A DNA stretch of 64,000 nucleotides from Neoehrlichia mikurensis. GTDB taxonomy: Bacteria > Pseudomonadota > Alphaproteobacteria > Rickettsiales > Anaplasmataceae. The notes under the pieces were generated by a model that saw only the letters and a list, made by a program, of their open reading frames with translations, had not been told where the DNA came from and ran no database searches. The stretch spans positions 496,001-560,000 of the forward strand of contig NZ_CP066557.1 of assembly GCF_019186785.1 (NCBI RefSeq). Direction: 5' to 3'. Position 1 is the stretch's first letter, and each line of letters starts with the position of its first letter. Of this stretch, positions 1-9,594 are shown in pieces. Both the position numbers and the translations under genes were made by a program.

Positions 1-102
1 TATTTTAACTATATGATTATTTTTAACAAGATCTTCAACTACATAACTACCTATAAACCCACTGCCTCCAAATACTACAATATGTTTTGCAATTTTTGAC
101 AT
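1..102 (-). CDS. NAD(P)-binding epimerase/NDUFA9-like protein, N-terminal part only
   Basis: Only the first 34 codons are inside the window; the gene continues off the left edge. The reverse strand from an ATG at 102-100 reads MSKIAKHIVVFGGSGFIGSY and onward. The GGSGFIG stretch at residues 12-18 is the glycine-rich nucleotide-binding turn of extended short-chain dehydrogenases. In Rickettsiales a single protein of this type, annotated as a complex I NDUFA9 subunit-like or NAD-dependent epimerase protein, commonly begins this way. The fold assignment rests on this motif; the specific function is an inference from so short a piece. Confidence 0.7.
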   Translation of the reverse strand, partial: MSKIAKHIVVFGGSGFIGSYVVEDLVKNNHIVKI

Positions 103-801
103 TTTATACCTACAATTAAGTATTTGTTAAATATGATAGCACATATAATAAAATTATTCTGTCTTACTTAAATTTATAGTATATTACACCATTTAAATAA
201 TGTATTCCTCTTAAGAGATAACATAAAATCTTTCTTAAAATATAAATTTATAACGTATCATTAAAGTTACATACAGCAATCTAAAAATTATTTAAATTAA
301 TTATAATAAAAAAATTACTTTTATTCTTAAATTTTTTTCAGCTTTCTTTTCATAAAAAATAAATTTACAACCATAAATACAATATACTAACTTAAGACTT
401 ATAGCAGGTTTTAATTTCCTATCAATTCATGACATTTAACAAATAATACAAAAGTCACTTGTATAATAAATTCTAATATAATGTTTTATTTGTATTATCA
501 TATACTAAACAACTAACTAATTTTGCAATATCATCAACATATATTGGCCGTAATAGTATTACACCATCCTTAATCAAGGATACAAAAATTATAAAAACAT
601 AAGGCATATTTTATATTGAATATATTTATCTTAACTATCTAATAAAATGATAAAAGTTTGTTTACATAAACATCAGTAATAAATTAAAGTATTATCCACA
701 TAACTTTTAACATATTTTTCTTATTATTAGATTTTTTACTTTGAACCAGCATTTCACGTTATAATGCATTAGTAAAAACACAAATCTTAACTGTTTTATC
801 C
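103..801. other. AT-rich gap, nothing recognised
   Basis: About 700 bases with stop codons in all frames. I see no gene, RNA or clear repeat here. It holds the upstream region of the minus-strand gene at the left edge. Confidence 0.5.
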
Positions 802-1035
802 CTAACCCTTACCCATTTTTCCTATAGAAGATGAGAGTCCACCTGCTCCGTTATCAGTGATTGCATTATAATAAATTAAGGTCTCTTGCTTCTTTTATAA
901 TAGCATCAGATAACTTTTTTGTGTAATGGGATCACCAATTTGTACTACTATTGAGCCAATATTTTCTATAAGTGTGTTTGATAAAAAAGTAGCACCATGA
1001 ATACCGTTATATACAATAATAAATTCTACTCTTAT
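802..1035 (-). pseudogene. purL: purL internal fragment, frameshifted
   Basis: The reverse strand reads as three consecutive pieces of PurL (phosphoribosylformylglycinamidine synthase, purine pathway). The first contains YNGIHGATF, then VVQIGDPITQK. After a one-base shift comes KLSDAIIKEARDLNL, and after a second shift YNAITDNGAGGLSSSIGKMG. The motifs GIHGAT, GDPI and ITDNGAGGLSSS are highly conserved in PurL. Two frameshifts, stops and the short length show it cannot code for an enzyme. No intact purL lies in this window, so this is a displaced piece of a gene located elsewhere or a remnant. Confidence 0.85.
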
Positions 1036-1175
1036 AAAAATATTTAAGTTAACAAAAATAACTTTCTAACAAATATGAATGTTATTAAACAATATACAAA
1101 AGTTATTAGTAAGTATTTGCATGTCATATTTAATCTAAACTTCTTCTGCGTATAAAATACTCTTTATAATATATA

Positions 1176-3212
1176 CTAATAGTAAAAAGTAATAGAATCG
1201 TATCCAAATATTTTTAGTAAATTATGTATATTTTTTTTTAATAAATTTTCTTGTTTCATAATTGTATTAACATAAGCAACTACATCTGTTATTAAACACT
1301 GATCAGTAAGAGCATTCACAAATTTAAAGTCAGTTAAACCTGACTGCTTTATTCCCAAAATATCACCTCCTCCACGCAATAACAAATCCTGTTCTGCTAT
1401 ACAAAATCCATCATGTAATTGACGTAATACACATAACTTTTTATAAGCAGCATCATTAATTGTACCATGAAGTAATATGCAAAACGAAGGTTTATTACTA
1501 CGACCAACCCTTCCTCTAAGTTGATGTAGCTGTGATAAACCAAATCTTTCAGCATTCTCTATGATAATAATCGTAGCATCAGGAATATCAATACCTACCT
1601 CTATTACTGTTGTCGCAACTAATAATTGAATTTCCCCATTATAAAAAGAGTACATAGACTTCTCTCGTTGTCTTTGTGACAAATTACCATGTGATAATCC
1701 TACTTTATCAGCAAAAATTTCTTTCAGAAAAAGAAATCTTTTTTCTGCTGCTGCTATATCTAAGGTTTCAGACTCTTCTATACATGGACAAATCCAATAT
1801 GCTTTATGTCCATCTTGTAATGCAAGCTGTAGTTTTAATATTATCTCATTCAATTTAGCAATACTTACAATACGAGTACAAATAGGAATTCTACATTTTG
1901 GTTTATCAAGTAATTTTATACACTCCATATCTCCATACATAATCTGTTCTAAAGTTCTTGGAATAGGAGTTGCAGTCATAAATAACACATCTGCTGTATT
2001 TCCTTTTTCAATAAGCCTCATTCTTTGCATTACACCAAATCTTTGCTGTTCGTCTATTACAACTAATCTCAGATTTTTAAAGTGAATTGAGTCTTGAAAT
2101 AAAGCATGAGTTCCTACAATAATTTGAATTTCTCCTTGACTCAACCTATTTTGTACATGCTTTTTTTGCCTTGTTGCTCCTGTTAACAATGCAACACTAA
2201 TATTAAGTTCAGATGTTACTTGCTTGATCCAATTATAATGTTGGGTAGCTAGTATTTCAGTAGGAACCATAAATGCTACTTGCCCTTCACTTTCTAATGC
2301 ATTTAACATTGCAAACAATGCAACAACTGTTTTTCCGCTTCCTACATCTCCTTGTAATAATTTTATCATTTTACTATCTAACGCTTGAGCAGCTATTATT
2401 TCTTGTATCGCATTTTTTTGACCAGTAGTTAGTGTAAACCCTAATTTCTCTAATATCCTTCTACGATAATTTCCATTATTAACAATGGAAACCCCTGTCT
2501 TAAGATGATATTTTCTTATTGTATACATAGAGATGTGATAACTTAATAATTCATCGTAAGCTAATCTATTCCTATATAAATGTATCTTCTCAAGATCATC
2601 AGGATAATGTACTTTTTTTATGCTTTCCTTCCAACTATACCAACAATTTTGTTGTATTAAACAATTATCCAACCATTCTGGAAAATCAGGTAGCAATTTA
2701 ATTGCTGATTTTACAATTTTAGATATTCCTTTAGAGGTTAATCCTCTAATTAAGGAATATATTGGCTCTATAGAATAAATTTCATCAAACTTTGTAAGAT
2801 TACTTGTTATATAATCAGGATGTGTTATTTGCATTTCTCCTAAAAAATTTTCTAACTTTCCACTTATTACACATTCCAACCCAATCGATAATAAATTTTT
2901 TAAATATTGTAATGAATAATTAAAAAATACTAAAGATATTCTTCCTATATCTGTATCTACTATTATTTTAAAAGGCGTTCTTTTGCTTCGCTGAGTGAGC
3001 ATGCCATATTGCAGCACTACAGCTTTAAACGTAACAACTTTACCAATAGCATTATGCGACAATTTATTCCTTCTATCTACATAATTCTGCGGAATATAAA
3101 AAAGAAGATCTATAATTTTATCCCCTTTGCATAGTTTTTTTAGTAAACTGCTTACTGCATCTCCAACATGAGGCAATTCACATATATTAGAAAATATATC
3201 AATATTTTTCAT
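1176..3212 (-). CDS. recG: ATP-dependent DNA helicase RecG
   Basis: Superfamily 2 helicase that remodels stalled replication forks and Holliday junctions. The 678 residues match the family length. An N-terminal OB-fold wedge region (about residues 1-240) precedes the helicase core. Visible motifs are Walker A GDVGSGKT (about 288-295), the Walker B variant DEQQRFG (about 387-393), TATPIPRT (about 413-420) and the C-terminal QLRGRVGR with LLLRGGGDILG. The gene is divergent from coaC across a 237-base gap. Its first 35 codons or so plus part of the leader are copied in inverted orientation at 4192-4340. Confidence 0.97.
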   Translation of the reverse strand: MKNIDIFSNICELPHVGDAVSSLLKKLCKGDKIIDLLFYIPQNYVDRRNKLSHNAIGKVVTFKAVVLQYGMLTQRSKRTPFKIIVDTDIGRISLVFFNYSLQYLKNLLSIGLECVISGKLENFLGEMQITHPDYITSNLTKFDEIYSIEPIYSLIRGLTSKGISKIVKSAIKLLPDFPEWLDNCLIQQNCWYSWKESIKKVHYPDDLEKIHLYRNRLAYDELLSYHISMYTIRKYHLKTGVSIVNNGNYRRRILEKLGFTLTTGQKNAIQEIIAAQALDSKMIKLLQGDVGSGKTVVALFAMLNALESEGQVAFMVPTEILATQHYNWIKQVTSELNISVALLTGATRQKKHVQNRLSQGEIQIIVGTHALFQDSIHFKNLRLVVIDEQQRFGVMQRMRLIEKGNTADVLFMTATPIPRTLEQIMYGDMECIKLLDKPKCRIPICTRIVSIAKLNEIILKLQLALQDGHKAYWICPCIEESETLDIAAAEKRFLFLKEIFADKVGLSHGNLSQRQREKSMYSFYNGEIQLLVATTVIEVGIDIPDATIIIIENAERFGLSQLHQLRGRVGRSNKPSFCILLHGTINDAAYKKLCVLRQLHDGFCIAEQDLLLRGGGDILGIKQSGLTDFKFVNALTDQCLITDVVAYVNTIMKQENLLKKNIHNLLKIFGYDSITFYY

Positions 3213-3449
3213 AGCAATTTATTTAAAAGGGTTCAGTAATTCTTATGTATATTTACTACATATTTATGATTGGTATCATTTATACAAGTTTATATAAATT
3301 CTACAAAGTTATAAAAATGAAGTATCACTAAATTTAGTTAGTGACCTACAAAAGTTATCACAAATAATAAAAAACTTACGAATAATGCCACATAATATTT
3401 TTGACTATATAGAGCAACTATGATACATTAAAGATTATTATGATTTTTT

Positions 3450-3986
3450 ATGAGAATACTAATTATAATTTCAGGCAGTATAGCTGCCTATAAAACACTC
3501 GATATTATACGTACGTTAAAAAAAAATAACTATACTATTAACTGTGTTATTAGTAAATGTGGAGAAAAATTTGTCACCCCACTATCAGTAGCATCTCTAT
3601 CTGAAACTCCGGTATATACTGAGAAGAATGCCTTTGATGTTGATAATATTAAACACATATCTATTGCAAGAAATTCTGATATTATATTAGTAGCACCTGC
3701 AACCGCAAATATTATAGCAAAAACAGCTTATGGAATTGCTGACGATTTTGTAACTTCCATTCTTATAGCTGCTAATATTCCCATAGTAATGGCACCTGCT
3801 ATGAATCCATATATGTGGCAATCTAAAGCTACACAGCGAAATATTTGTATATTAGAAAGTGATAACATAAAAATTATACCACCTGAATATGGATACACAG
3901 CATGCGGTGAAGAAGGATATGGAAAAATGGCAAACATTCAAAAAATAATTAAATTTATAGAAAACCTAAAATCAAATCTATTATAA
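3450..3986 (+). CDS. coaC: Phosphopantothenoylcysteine decarboxylase (CoaC), stand-alone
   Basis: Flavoprotein of coenzyme A synthesis that decarboxylates phosphopantothenoylcysteine. The 178 residues cover only the CoaC half of the usual CoaBC fusion of about 400 residues. Family motifs are present: ISGSIAAYK at the N-terminus, an active-site His in NIKHISIAR (about residue 69), the substrate motif APAMNPYMW (about 115-123) and the catalytic Cys in ACGEEGYGKM (about 152). The frame ends cleanly with no CoaB-like sequence downstream, so this is a split form and not a visible truncation. The CoaB synthetase must lie elsewhere (inference). Confidence 0.9.
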   Translation: MRILIIISGSIAAYKTLDIIRTLKKNNYTINCVISKCGEKFVTPLSVASLSETPVYTEKNAFDVDNIKHISIARNSDIILVAPATANIIAKTAYGIADDFVTSILIAANIPIVMAPAMNPYMWQSKATQRNICILESDNIKIIPPEYGYTACGEEGYGKMANIQKIIKFIENLKSNLL

Positions 3987-4191
3987 ACCCACTTCAAAAA
4001 AATCTAAGTTAGCAATGCACAAAATAATTTATTGCAAAAAAAACATAGAAAAACAACAGCACTAAAAAGCTATAATCATATATAAAACATGTAAGTTTAT
4101 TGTACTTTTTGCAGCACTAATACAGCAACTTACATTAAAAATTTAGAAAATATAAACACTAGTAAACTTACTAAATAATATTTGATAGATG

Positions 4192-4340
4192 TACATAAGA
4201 ATTACTGAACCCTTTTAAATAAATTGCTATGAAAAGTATTAATATATTTTCTAATATATGTGCATTGTCCCATGTTGGAGATGTAGTAGGTGAATTACCT
4301 AAAAACTGTGCAAAGAAAATAAAATTATAGATCTTCTTTT
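4192..4340 (+). pseudogene. recG: Inverted copy of the recG leader and first codons
   Basis: This segment matches the reverse complement of about 3101-3249, the recG upstream region and start. The leader part is nearly identical: 4192-4228 ends in the same cccttttaaataaattgct sequence before ATG. The copy then reads MKSINIFSNICALSHVGD, against MKNIDIFSNICELPHVGD in recG. After that it diverges through small deletions and stops at TAG 4328-4330. The resulting frame of 33 codons (4229-4330) is not a functional helicase. Whether the duplicated leader still starts transcription is unknown. Confidence 0.93.
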
Positions 4341-4404
4341 AATTTTTTAATACAATAGCATCACATTATTTTATATTCCTTTATTTCAAATTTCCTAACA
4401 ACAA

Positions 4405-4565
4405 ACTATAACAAAAAGTTTTCTATAACCCTTTACATAATAACATAACAGGCATACATAAAATACCCAATCCAAAAAATAGAACTACTTACAAAAAAAT
4501 TTTATAGCAAAAGTTTTTCTAATAACTCCTTATACAGTAATATAACATGTATATATAAAACAATA
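4405..4565. repeat. Degenerate tandem repeat, period about 96 bp
   Basis: A stretch beginning tataacaaaaagttttctat at about 4407 recurs in altered form beginning tatagcaaaagtttttctaa at about 4503. Similarity continues for about 60 bases with scattered substitutions and small indels. This fits an old tandem duplication that has decayed. Confidence 0.55.
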
Positions 4566-4685
4566 TAACCACCTCAGTTGCCAACAAAACAACAACTTAT
4601 TAAGTTACCATAATGACTCTAAAATAAAATTTACATAGTTGAAATTTATCAGCATACACTACATACATATTAGTACTTAACAGAT

Positions 4686-6002
4686 TTATTTACCTAAACA
4701 AAACTTACTAAATATATTATCTAATATATCATCACTACTAACAGCCCCAATTACCTTACCTATTTCTTTTATTGATATTCTCAAATCCTCAGATAAAATT
4801 TCAACAGGCAAATTAATATTTGTATTATTTAATATATCAAGTGCATTTTGCAAATGTACCCTATGTCTATTAGAAGTAATAAATAAACTATTATCTGTAG
4901 GAAACATTAATAATGATCTTTCTTTTATTACCTGTAGTAGCTTATCTATACCTATATTATTATGCACAGAAATAGGAATAAAATTGACATTAAAAAGAAA
5001 AACAGTATTTTGATGTTTTATATTATCTGCCTTACTTAAAACACATACTGTTTTACTATCAATAAGTTTAACAACATCTTTGTTAATAGCATTAAGGCCA
5101 CTATAAGGAAAAACCCTTATTTTTAAATCAGCATTATCTGCTTCTAATTTTGCTCTTTTTATTCCTTCTTGCTCTATAGCATTATCGCTCTCTCTTATTC
5201 CAGCTGTATCAGTAATAATAAAAGGATATCCTCCTATATCTACATGCGCCTCTAATACATCTCTTGTAGTTCCAGCGTATTCTGATACTATTGCAATATC
5301 TCGCTTAGCTAAACAATTAAAAAGTGTAGATTTTCCTACATTAGGTTCACCAATAATTGCAATACGTGCACCATTTTTTAACCTTTCGCCTCTATGATTA
5401 TCATTCAAGTAATTTGTAAGAGAATTCTTTAACTCACTTAACTTACTATCTATTTCGTTCAATGCAGAACATGTAACTTCATCAGGAAAATCAATATAAG
5501 CTTCTATACTAGCTAATATATCAATCAAAAAATTTCTCCAATTTGCATACAACTTTTCAAAATCACCTGATACTTGCTTTAAAGCCTGTTTTAATTGTAT
5601 ATCTGTTTCAGAATTGATAAGATCAGCAATACCTTCAGCTCTTGTTAAATCCATTTTACCATTTAAAAAAGCACGCAATGAGAATTCTCCCGGATTAGCT
5701 AATCTAAAAATTTTACGCAATTCATTAAACATTATTCTTACAACTGCTATGCTACTATGAATATGCAGCTCAATAACATCTTCTCCAGTAAAACTATTTG
5801 GAGCAGGAAAATACAAAATTACCGCTTCATCTATTGCTTCATTATCACTATTATATAAAACACTAAAAGCTGCAACTCGTGGTTTTACTACACAATTAAC
5901 TTTAAAATGCTGTAAAACTTTTTTAGCATAAATACCAGAAATTCTAATAACTCCTATTCCTGCTTTTCCTTGTGGGGTAGCTAAAGCAAAAATTGTACTC
6001 AT
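4686..6002 (-). CDS. mnmE: tRNA modification GTPase MnmE
   Basis: With MnmG it installs the aminomethyl-type modification on wobble uridine of certain tRNAs. The 438 residues are close to the usual length of about 450. The N-terminal tetrahydrofolate-binding domain opens with IFALATPQGKAGIGVIRISG. The G domain carries GEPNVGKST (about 218-226), TTRD (about 245-248), DTAG (about 265-268) and SKAD as G4 (about 323-326). The chain ends FCLGK, matching the C-terminal CxGK signature whose Cys is essential. It lies 25 bases downstream of dapD on the same strand, so the two are probably co-transcribed. Confidence 0.96.
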   Translation of the reverse strand: MSTIFALATPQGKAGIGVIRISGIYAKKVLQHFKVNCVVKPRVAAFSVLYNSDNEAIDEAVILYFPAPNSFTGEDVIELHIHSSIAVVRIMFNELRKIFRLANPGEFSLRAFLNGKMDLTRAEGIADLINSETDIQLKQALKQVSGDFEKLYANWRNFLIDILASIEAYIDFPDEVTCSALNEIDSKLSELKNSLTNYLNDNHRGERLKNGARIAIIGEPNVGKSTLFNCLAKRDIAIVSEYAGTTRDVLEAHVDIGGYPFIITDTAGIRESDNAIEQEGIKRAKLEADNADLKIRVFPYSGLNAINKDVVKLIDSKTVCVLSKADNIKHQNTVFLFNVNFIPISVHNNIGIDKLLQVIKERSLLMFPTDNSLFITSNRHRVHLQNALDILNNTNINLPVEILSEDLRISIKEIGKVIGAVSSDDILDNIFSKFCLGK

Positions 6003-6027
6003 GCACTACCTCAAACATTAACTATTT

Positions 6028-6867
6028 TTAATTAGAAGCACTTCTTAATATATCATTAATTGATACTTTACATCTTGTACTATCATCAACTGTTTTAACA
6101 ATAACAGCACAATATAATGAGACTTTACTCTCATTACACAGATAAGAACCAGGTACTACTACAGAATAAGGTGGTACCTCACCATACGAAACTTCTCCAG
6201 TACTTCTGTTTACAATTCTTGTAGACGAACCAATAAAAACGCCCATTGCAATTACAGATCCTTCTCTTATTATTACACCATCAACAATTTCACTTCTAGC
6301 ACCTATAAAACAGTTATTTTCTACAATAACAGGCCTAGCACTTAATGGTTCTAATACACCACCTATTCCAGCACCACCAGAAATATGACAGTTCTTACCT
6401 ATTTGAGCGCAGCTCCCAACTGAGGCCCATGTATCAACCATAGTACCAACCCCAACATATGCCCCAACATTTACAAAACTTGGCATTAATACTACATCAG
6501 ATCCAATATAAGCAGATTTACGTACAATAGAACCTGGCACAGCTCTTATGTTCATTTCATCAAAATTATTCTTGCTCCATTTACTAAATTTAAGCGGAAT
6601 TTTATCACACCAATTAAATCCACCAGCATATGTAGGACCAGAAAATTCTATTAACTGTGTTTTTTGAGTACGAAAATACATTAATATCGCTTTTTTAATC
6701 CAATCATTAACTATCCAATTCCCATTACTTTTTTCACAAACTCGAATACTACCTTCATCTAGCAAATCTATAACAATTTCAGCAAGTTCTTTCATTTTTT
6801 TTTGATTGCTTTCTTGTATTAGAATACTTAACTCTTTATCAAAATAACTTTTTACATCATCAATCAT
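6028..6867 (-). CDS. dapD: Tetrahydrodipicolinate N-succinyltransferase (DapD)
   Basis: Transfers succinyl from succinyl-CoA to tetrahydrodipicolinate in the diaminopimelate/lysine pathway. The 279 residues match the family. The central part is a left-handed beta-helix built of hexapeptide repeats, visible in phrases such as [20 protein letters not shown] and [20 protein letters not shown]. The later [14 protein letters not shown] stretch is also typical. It is the upstream gene of a dapD-mnmE pair. With dapF and asd also in this window, it supports a working succinylase branch to meso-diaminopimelate. Confidence 0.96.
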   Translation of the reverse strand: MIDDVKSYFDKELSILIQESNQKKMKELAEIVIDLLDEGSIRVCEKSNGNWIVNDWIKKAILMYFRTQKTQLIEFSGPTYAGGFNWCDKIPLKFSKWSKNNFDEMNIRAVPGSIVRKSAYIGSDVVLMPSFVNVGAYVGVGTMVDTWASVGSCAQIGKNCHISGGAGIGGVLEPLSARPVIVENNCFIGARSEIVDGVIIREGSVIAMGVFIGSSTRIVNRSTGEVSYGEVPPYSVVVPGSYLCNESKVSLYCAVIVKTVDDSTRCKVSINDILRSASN

Positions 6868-7798
6868 AATATCTCTATTATTAATATATAAGTATATATG
6901 TAATATATCTTAAAAAAAATAATAATAAAGTACTTGTTATATTTTACACAAAACATCTATTAATTTACCATAGTTCATTACTTTATGCATAACTACTGGA
7001 AATTCCATGATATATTAAAAACATATCAGCGAACAATTTTTTAAAATTTATTAACTATCCTACATTCAAAATTTATCAAACGACATTTATACAAAATAAT
7101 CATATGCAACTAATAATGCATAAAATCAGATAATATCAATAAATCTTCAAAACATTAAATACATAACAAATATTTAAAGATATCTTTAAAAAAACTTACT
7201 ATAATTAAATGTTACTTAATATAAGCAGATTCTGAAAATTATGTTAATGCTCATTATTCTGAATTAGGATAAATGTATCTTATCTTACTTATAACAGAAA
7301 TAAAAATTTAACAATGTAATACATTTACAAATATTAATATAATTGATTCCATAGATACGTTTTTTATTAAGTGTCATTGCTTTATAAACAATAAATACCT
7401 ATATAAGCAAGGTATTATTGGATTAATACACAATAGCTAATAAAGAATCTAATACTTGCTTATAAGATATCGTACATTTAAAAAAGTAAAGGTATCCATC
7501 ATTCAAATTTTACACTTATTATATAAGAATACCATAAGTTCTAACATAGAAGTACAATATAAAATAGTTATTACTTTTTTGAAAAAACATATATTATAAT
7601 ATATGTATTGTTAATTTTTCAATTGAATATAAAAGTTTAAGCTAATTCTAAATAAATTTAAGTAGTTATTTATCTAACGTGTATTTAAAAAATGTCTATA
7701 TAGATTTTACTTACCGGTATTATGTTCTTGATTTTATCATAGCAATATTATGAATAATATAATATAATTAACTGTGCAATTCTTAAGAATATTCGTTA
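6868..7798. other. AT-rich gap, no gene recognised
   Basis: The 931 bases between the divergent dapD and the zinc-ribbon gene have stops in all frames. It must hold promoters for both sides. I see no RNA gene or clear repeat. Short open stretches on both strands are within chance expectation at this base composition. Confidence 0.5.
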
Positions 7799-8425
7799 AT
7801 GAAAATAGAATGTGAAAATTGTCAAGCAATATATAAAATTGATAAATCAAAAATTCCTGCAAAAGGTAAAAAAGTTAAGTGCACACACTGCGGTAATATT
7901 TGGGTACACATCCCTGAAAATATATATGATAATTCGCAACTAAACAATATAGAAAAAAAACCTAACAATAACCACACTGATTTAAAAAAAACATTATATA
8001 GTAACATCAAATTAATAATAACAATAATACCTTTAATATTCCTTTTTTCCACTACATTTCAAAGTAATATACCATATAATATAAGAAAAATTTACCGTTT
8101 GACAGAAACTTATGATACATCTAATATCAAGCTTACTAGTTCTAATATAAAGATTTCTAAAATAGACAATAAAACCGTAAATGTAAAAATAGATGGTGTT
8201 ATTGAGAATCAATCCAATAAAGAAAGGTTTATACCTGATATTTATTTTATTTTTTACAGTAAAGATAAAAAAGTTATATTATCAAAAAAACTTAGAGATA
8301 ATAAATATGGTATAATACCCGGTAATGCAAAATATAATTTTACTAAGAATATATACAGTATTTCAAATAATATTGATACCTTACAAATTAAAATAGGCAA
8401 TATGTTTGAGGTGTATTTATATTAA
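7799..8425 (+). CDS. MJ0042-type zinc-ribbon membrane protein
   Basis: The first 40 residues form a zinc ribbon with two Cys pairs, CENC (5-8) and CTHC (about 29-32), followed by GNIW. This is the MJ0042 pattern common at the N-terminus of alphaproteobacterial proteins of unknown function. A hydrophobic segment at about residues 70-90 (IKLIITIIPLIFLFS) is a likely single membrane span. The C-terminal part resembles the extracytoplasmic DUF3426-type domain, with VKIDGVIENQSNKE followed by strands. The role is unknown. The stop overlaps the xseA start by one base (TAATG), implying translational coupling. Confidence 0.8.
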   Translation: MKIECENCQAIYKIDKSKIPAKGKKVKCTHCGNIWVHIPENIYDNSQLNNIEKKPNNNHTDLKKTLYSNIKLIITIIPLIFLFSTTFQSNIPYNIRKIYRLTETYDTSNIKLTSSNIKISKIDNKTVNVKIDGVIENQSNKERFIPDIYFIFYSKDKKVILSKKLRDNKYGIIPGNAKYNFTKNIYSISNNIDTLQIKIGNMFEVYLY

Positions 8426-9594
8426 TGATACCAGAATTTACTGTAACTGAAATTACAAAAGTTTTTCAGTATTTTGTACATGAAACTTTTAACAAAATTA
8501 AAGTTAGAGGAGAAGTCAGTAATAAGTCTCAACCAAAGTCAGGTCATACCTATTTTACATTAAAAGATGACAATGCTATAATTAATGCAATATGTTGGAA
8601 TAACACAAAATTAGATATTAACATTACAGACGGTATGGAGGTTAGCTGTACAGGATTTTTAACTACCTATCAATCAAAATATCAACTAATTGTAGAACAT
8701 GCATCATTATCAGGGTTAGGTCAATTACAAATAATACTTGAAAGAACTAAAAAAAAACTAGAAAAAGAAGGATTGTTTGATATAAAAAATAAAAAAAAAT
8801 TACCTATGCTTCCCAGAATAATAGGAATCATAACATCTATAACCGGTTCTGTACTGCAAGATATAATTAATCGTGTACAAAGTCGCTTTCCTACACATAT
8901 TGTAATATATCCAGTATCAGTACAAGGAGTAGAAGCACATTATCAAATAATACATGCAATATCTCAACTCCATCTTTTACAAGCCAATCGCCCAAATGTT
9001 ATTATTATCGCAAGAGGAGGAGGTAGCATTGAAGATTTATGGCCTTTTAATGAAGAGTTACTTATTAGAGCTGTAGCTAATTCACAAATTCCAATAATTT
9101 CTGCAATTGGACATGAAACAGATTTCACACTTATTGATTATGTAGCAGATATTCGTGCTCCTACTCCAACAGCAGCAGTAGAAATTGCATTACCTGAAAA
9201 ATCGCAATTTTTAGAAATTATAAATAATAAGTTCTATAAGATAAAAACTACATTACAACACTTACTAGATAATAAAAAATACCATTTACTAAAGTTACAT
9301 GATAAGCTATTAGCTACTAAGTATAAACTTAAATCATTAAGTTATAAGTTATATGAACATCACAACAAAATAAATGTATTATTTAAAATATTATTATTAC
9401 AAAAACAACAAAATCTTAATAGCTTTTTTTATAGAATAAATTACTATAATAAAAAACATCTATTAAATATAGGATATGCTATTGTGTATGACAAAAATAA
9501 TAAAATTGTCGATACATCTAAAGATGTATCCTTAAATGATACTATTACCATTGAGTGGAAAGATGGTAAGCACGTAGCTACAATTAAATCCTAG
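8425..9594 (+). CDS. xseA: Exodeoxyribonuclease VII large subunit
   Basis: Large subunit of ExoVII, which degrades single-stranded DNA together with XseB. An N-terminal OB-fold (about residues 1-100) includes VRGEVSNKSQPKSGHTYFTL. The catalytic region holds RIIGIITSITGSVLQDI, IIIARGGGSIEDLWPFNEE and SAIGHETDFTLIDYVADIRA, then PTPTAAVE, all standard XseA signatures. A coiled-coil-like Lys- and Leu-rich segment follows (about 270-350). At 389 residues it is somewhat shorter than the E. coli protein. No xseB is seen nearby. It overlaps the upstream zinc-ribbon gene by one base. Confidence 0.96.
   Translation: MIPEFTVTEITKVFQYFVHETFNKIKVRGEVSNKSQPKSGHTYFTLKDDNAIINAICWNNTKLDINITDGMEVSCTGFLTTYQSKYQLIVEHASLSGLGQLQIILERTKKKLEKEGLFDIKNKKKLPMLPRIIGIITSITGSVLQDIINRVQSRFPTHIVIYPVSVQGVEAHYQIIHAISQLHLLQANRPNVIIIARGGGSIEDLWPFNEELLIRAVANSQIPIISAIGHETDFTLIDYVADIRAPTPTAAVEIALPEKSQFLEIINNKFYKIKTTLQHLLDNKKYHLLKLHDKLLATKYKLKSLSYKLYEHHNKINVLFKILLLQKQQNLNSFFYRINYYNKKHLLNIGYAIVYDKNNKIVDTSKDVSLNDTITIEWKDGKHVATIKS

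Larger units (their letters stand above)
3987..4685. other. Gap holding a recG fragment and degenerate repeats
   Basis: The 699-base gap between coaC and mnmE has no intact gene. It contains the inverted recG 5' fragment (4192-4340) and an imperfect tandem repeat (about 4405-4565), listed separately. The rest is AT-rich filler with no recognised signal. Confidence 0.6.

Noticed and set aside
7200..7470. Short protein-like stretches on both strands in the dapD gap, such as ADSENYVNAHYSELG.
   Set aside because: Too short, with stops close on both sides and no recognised parent.
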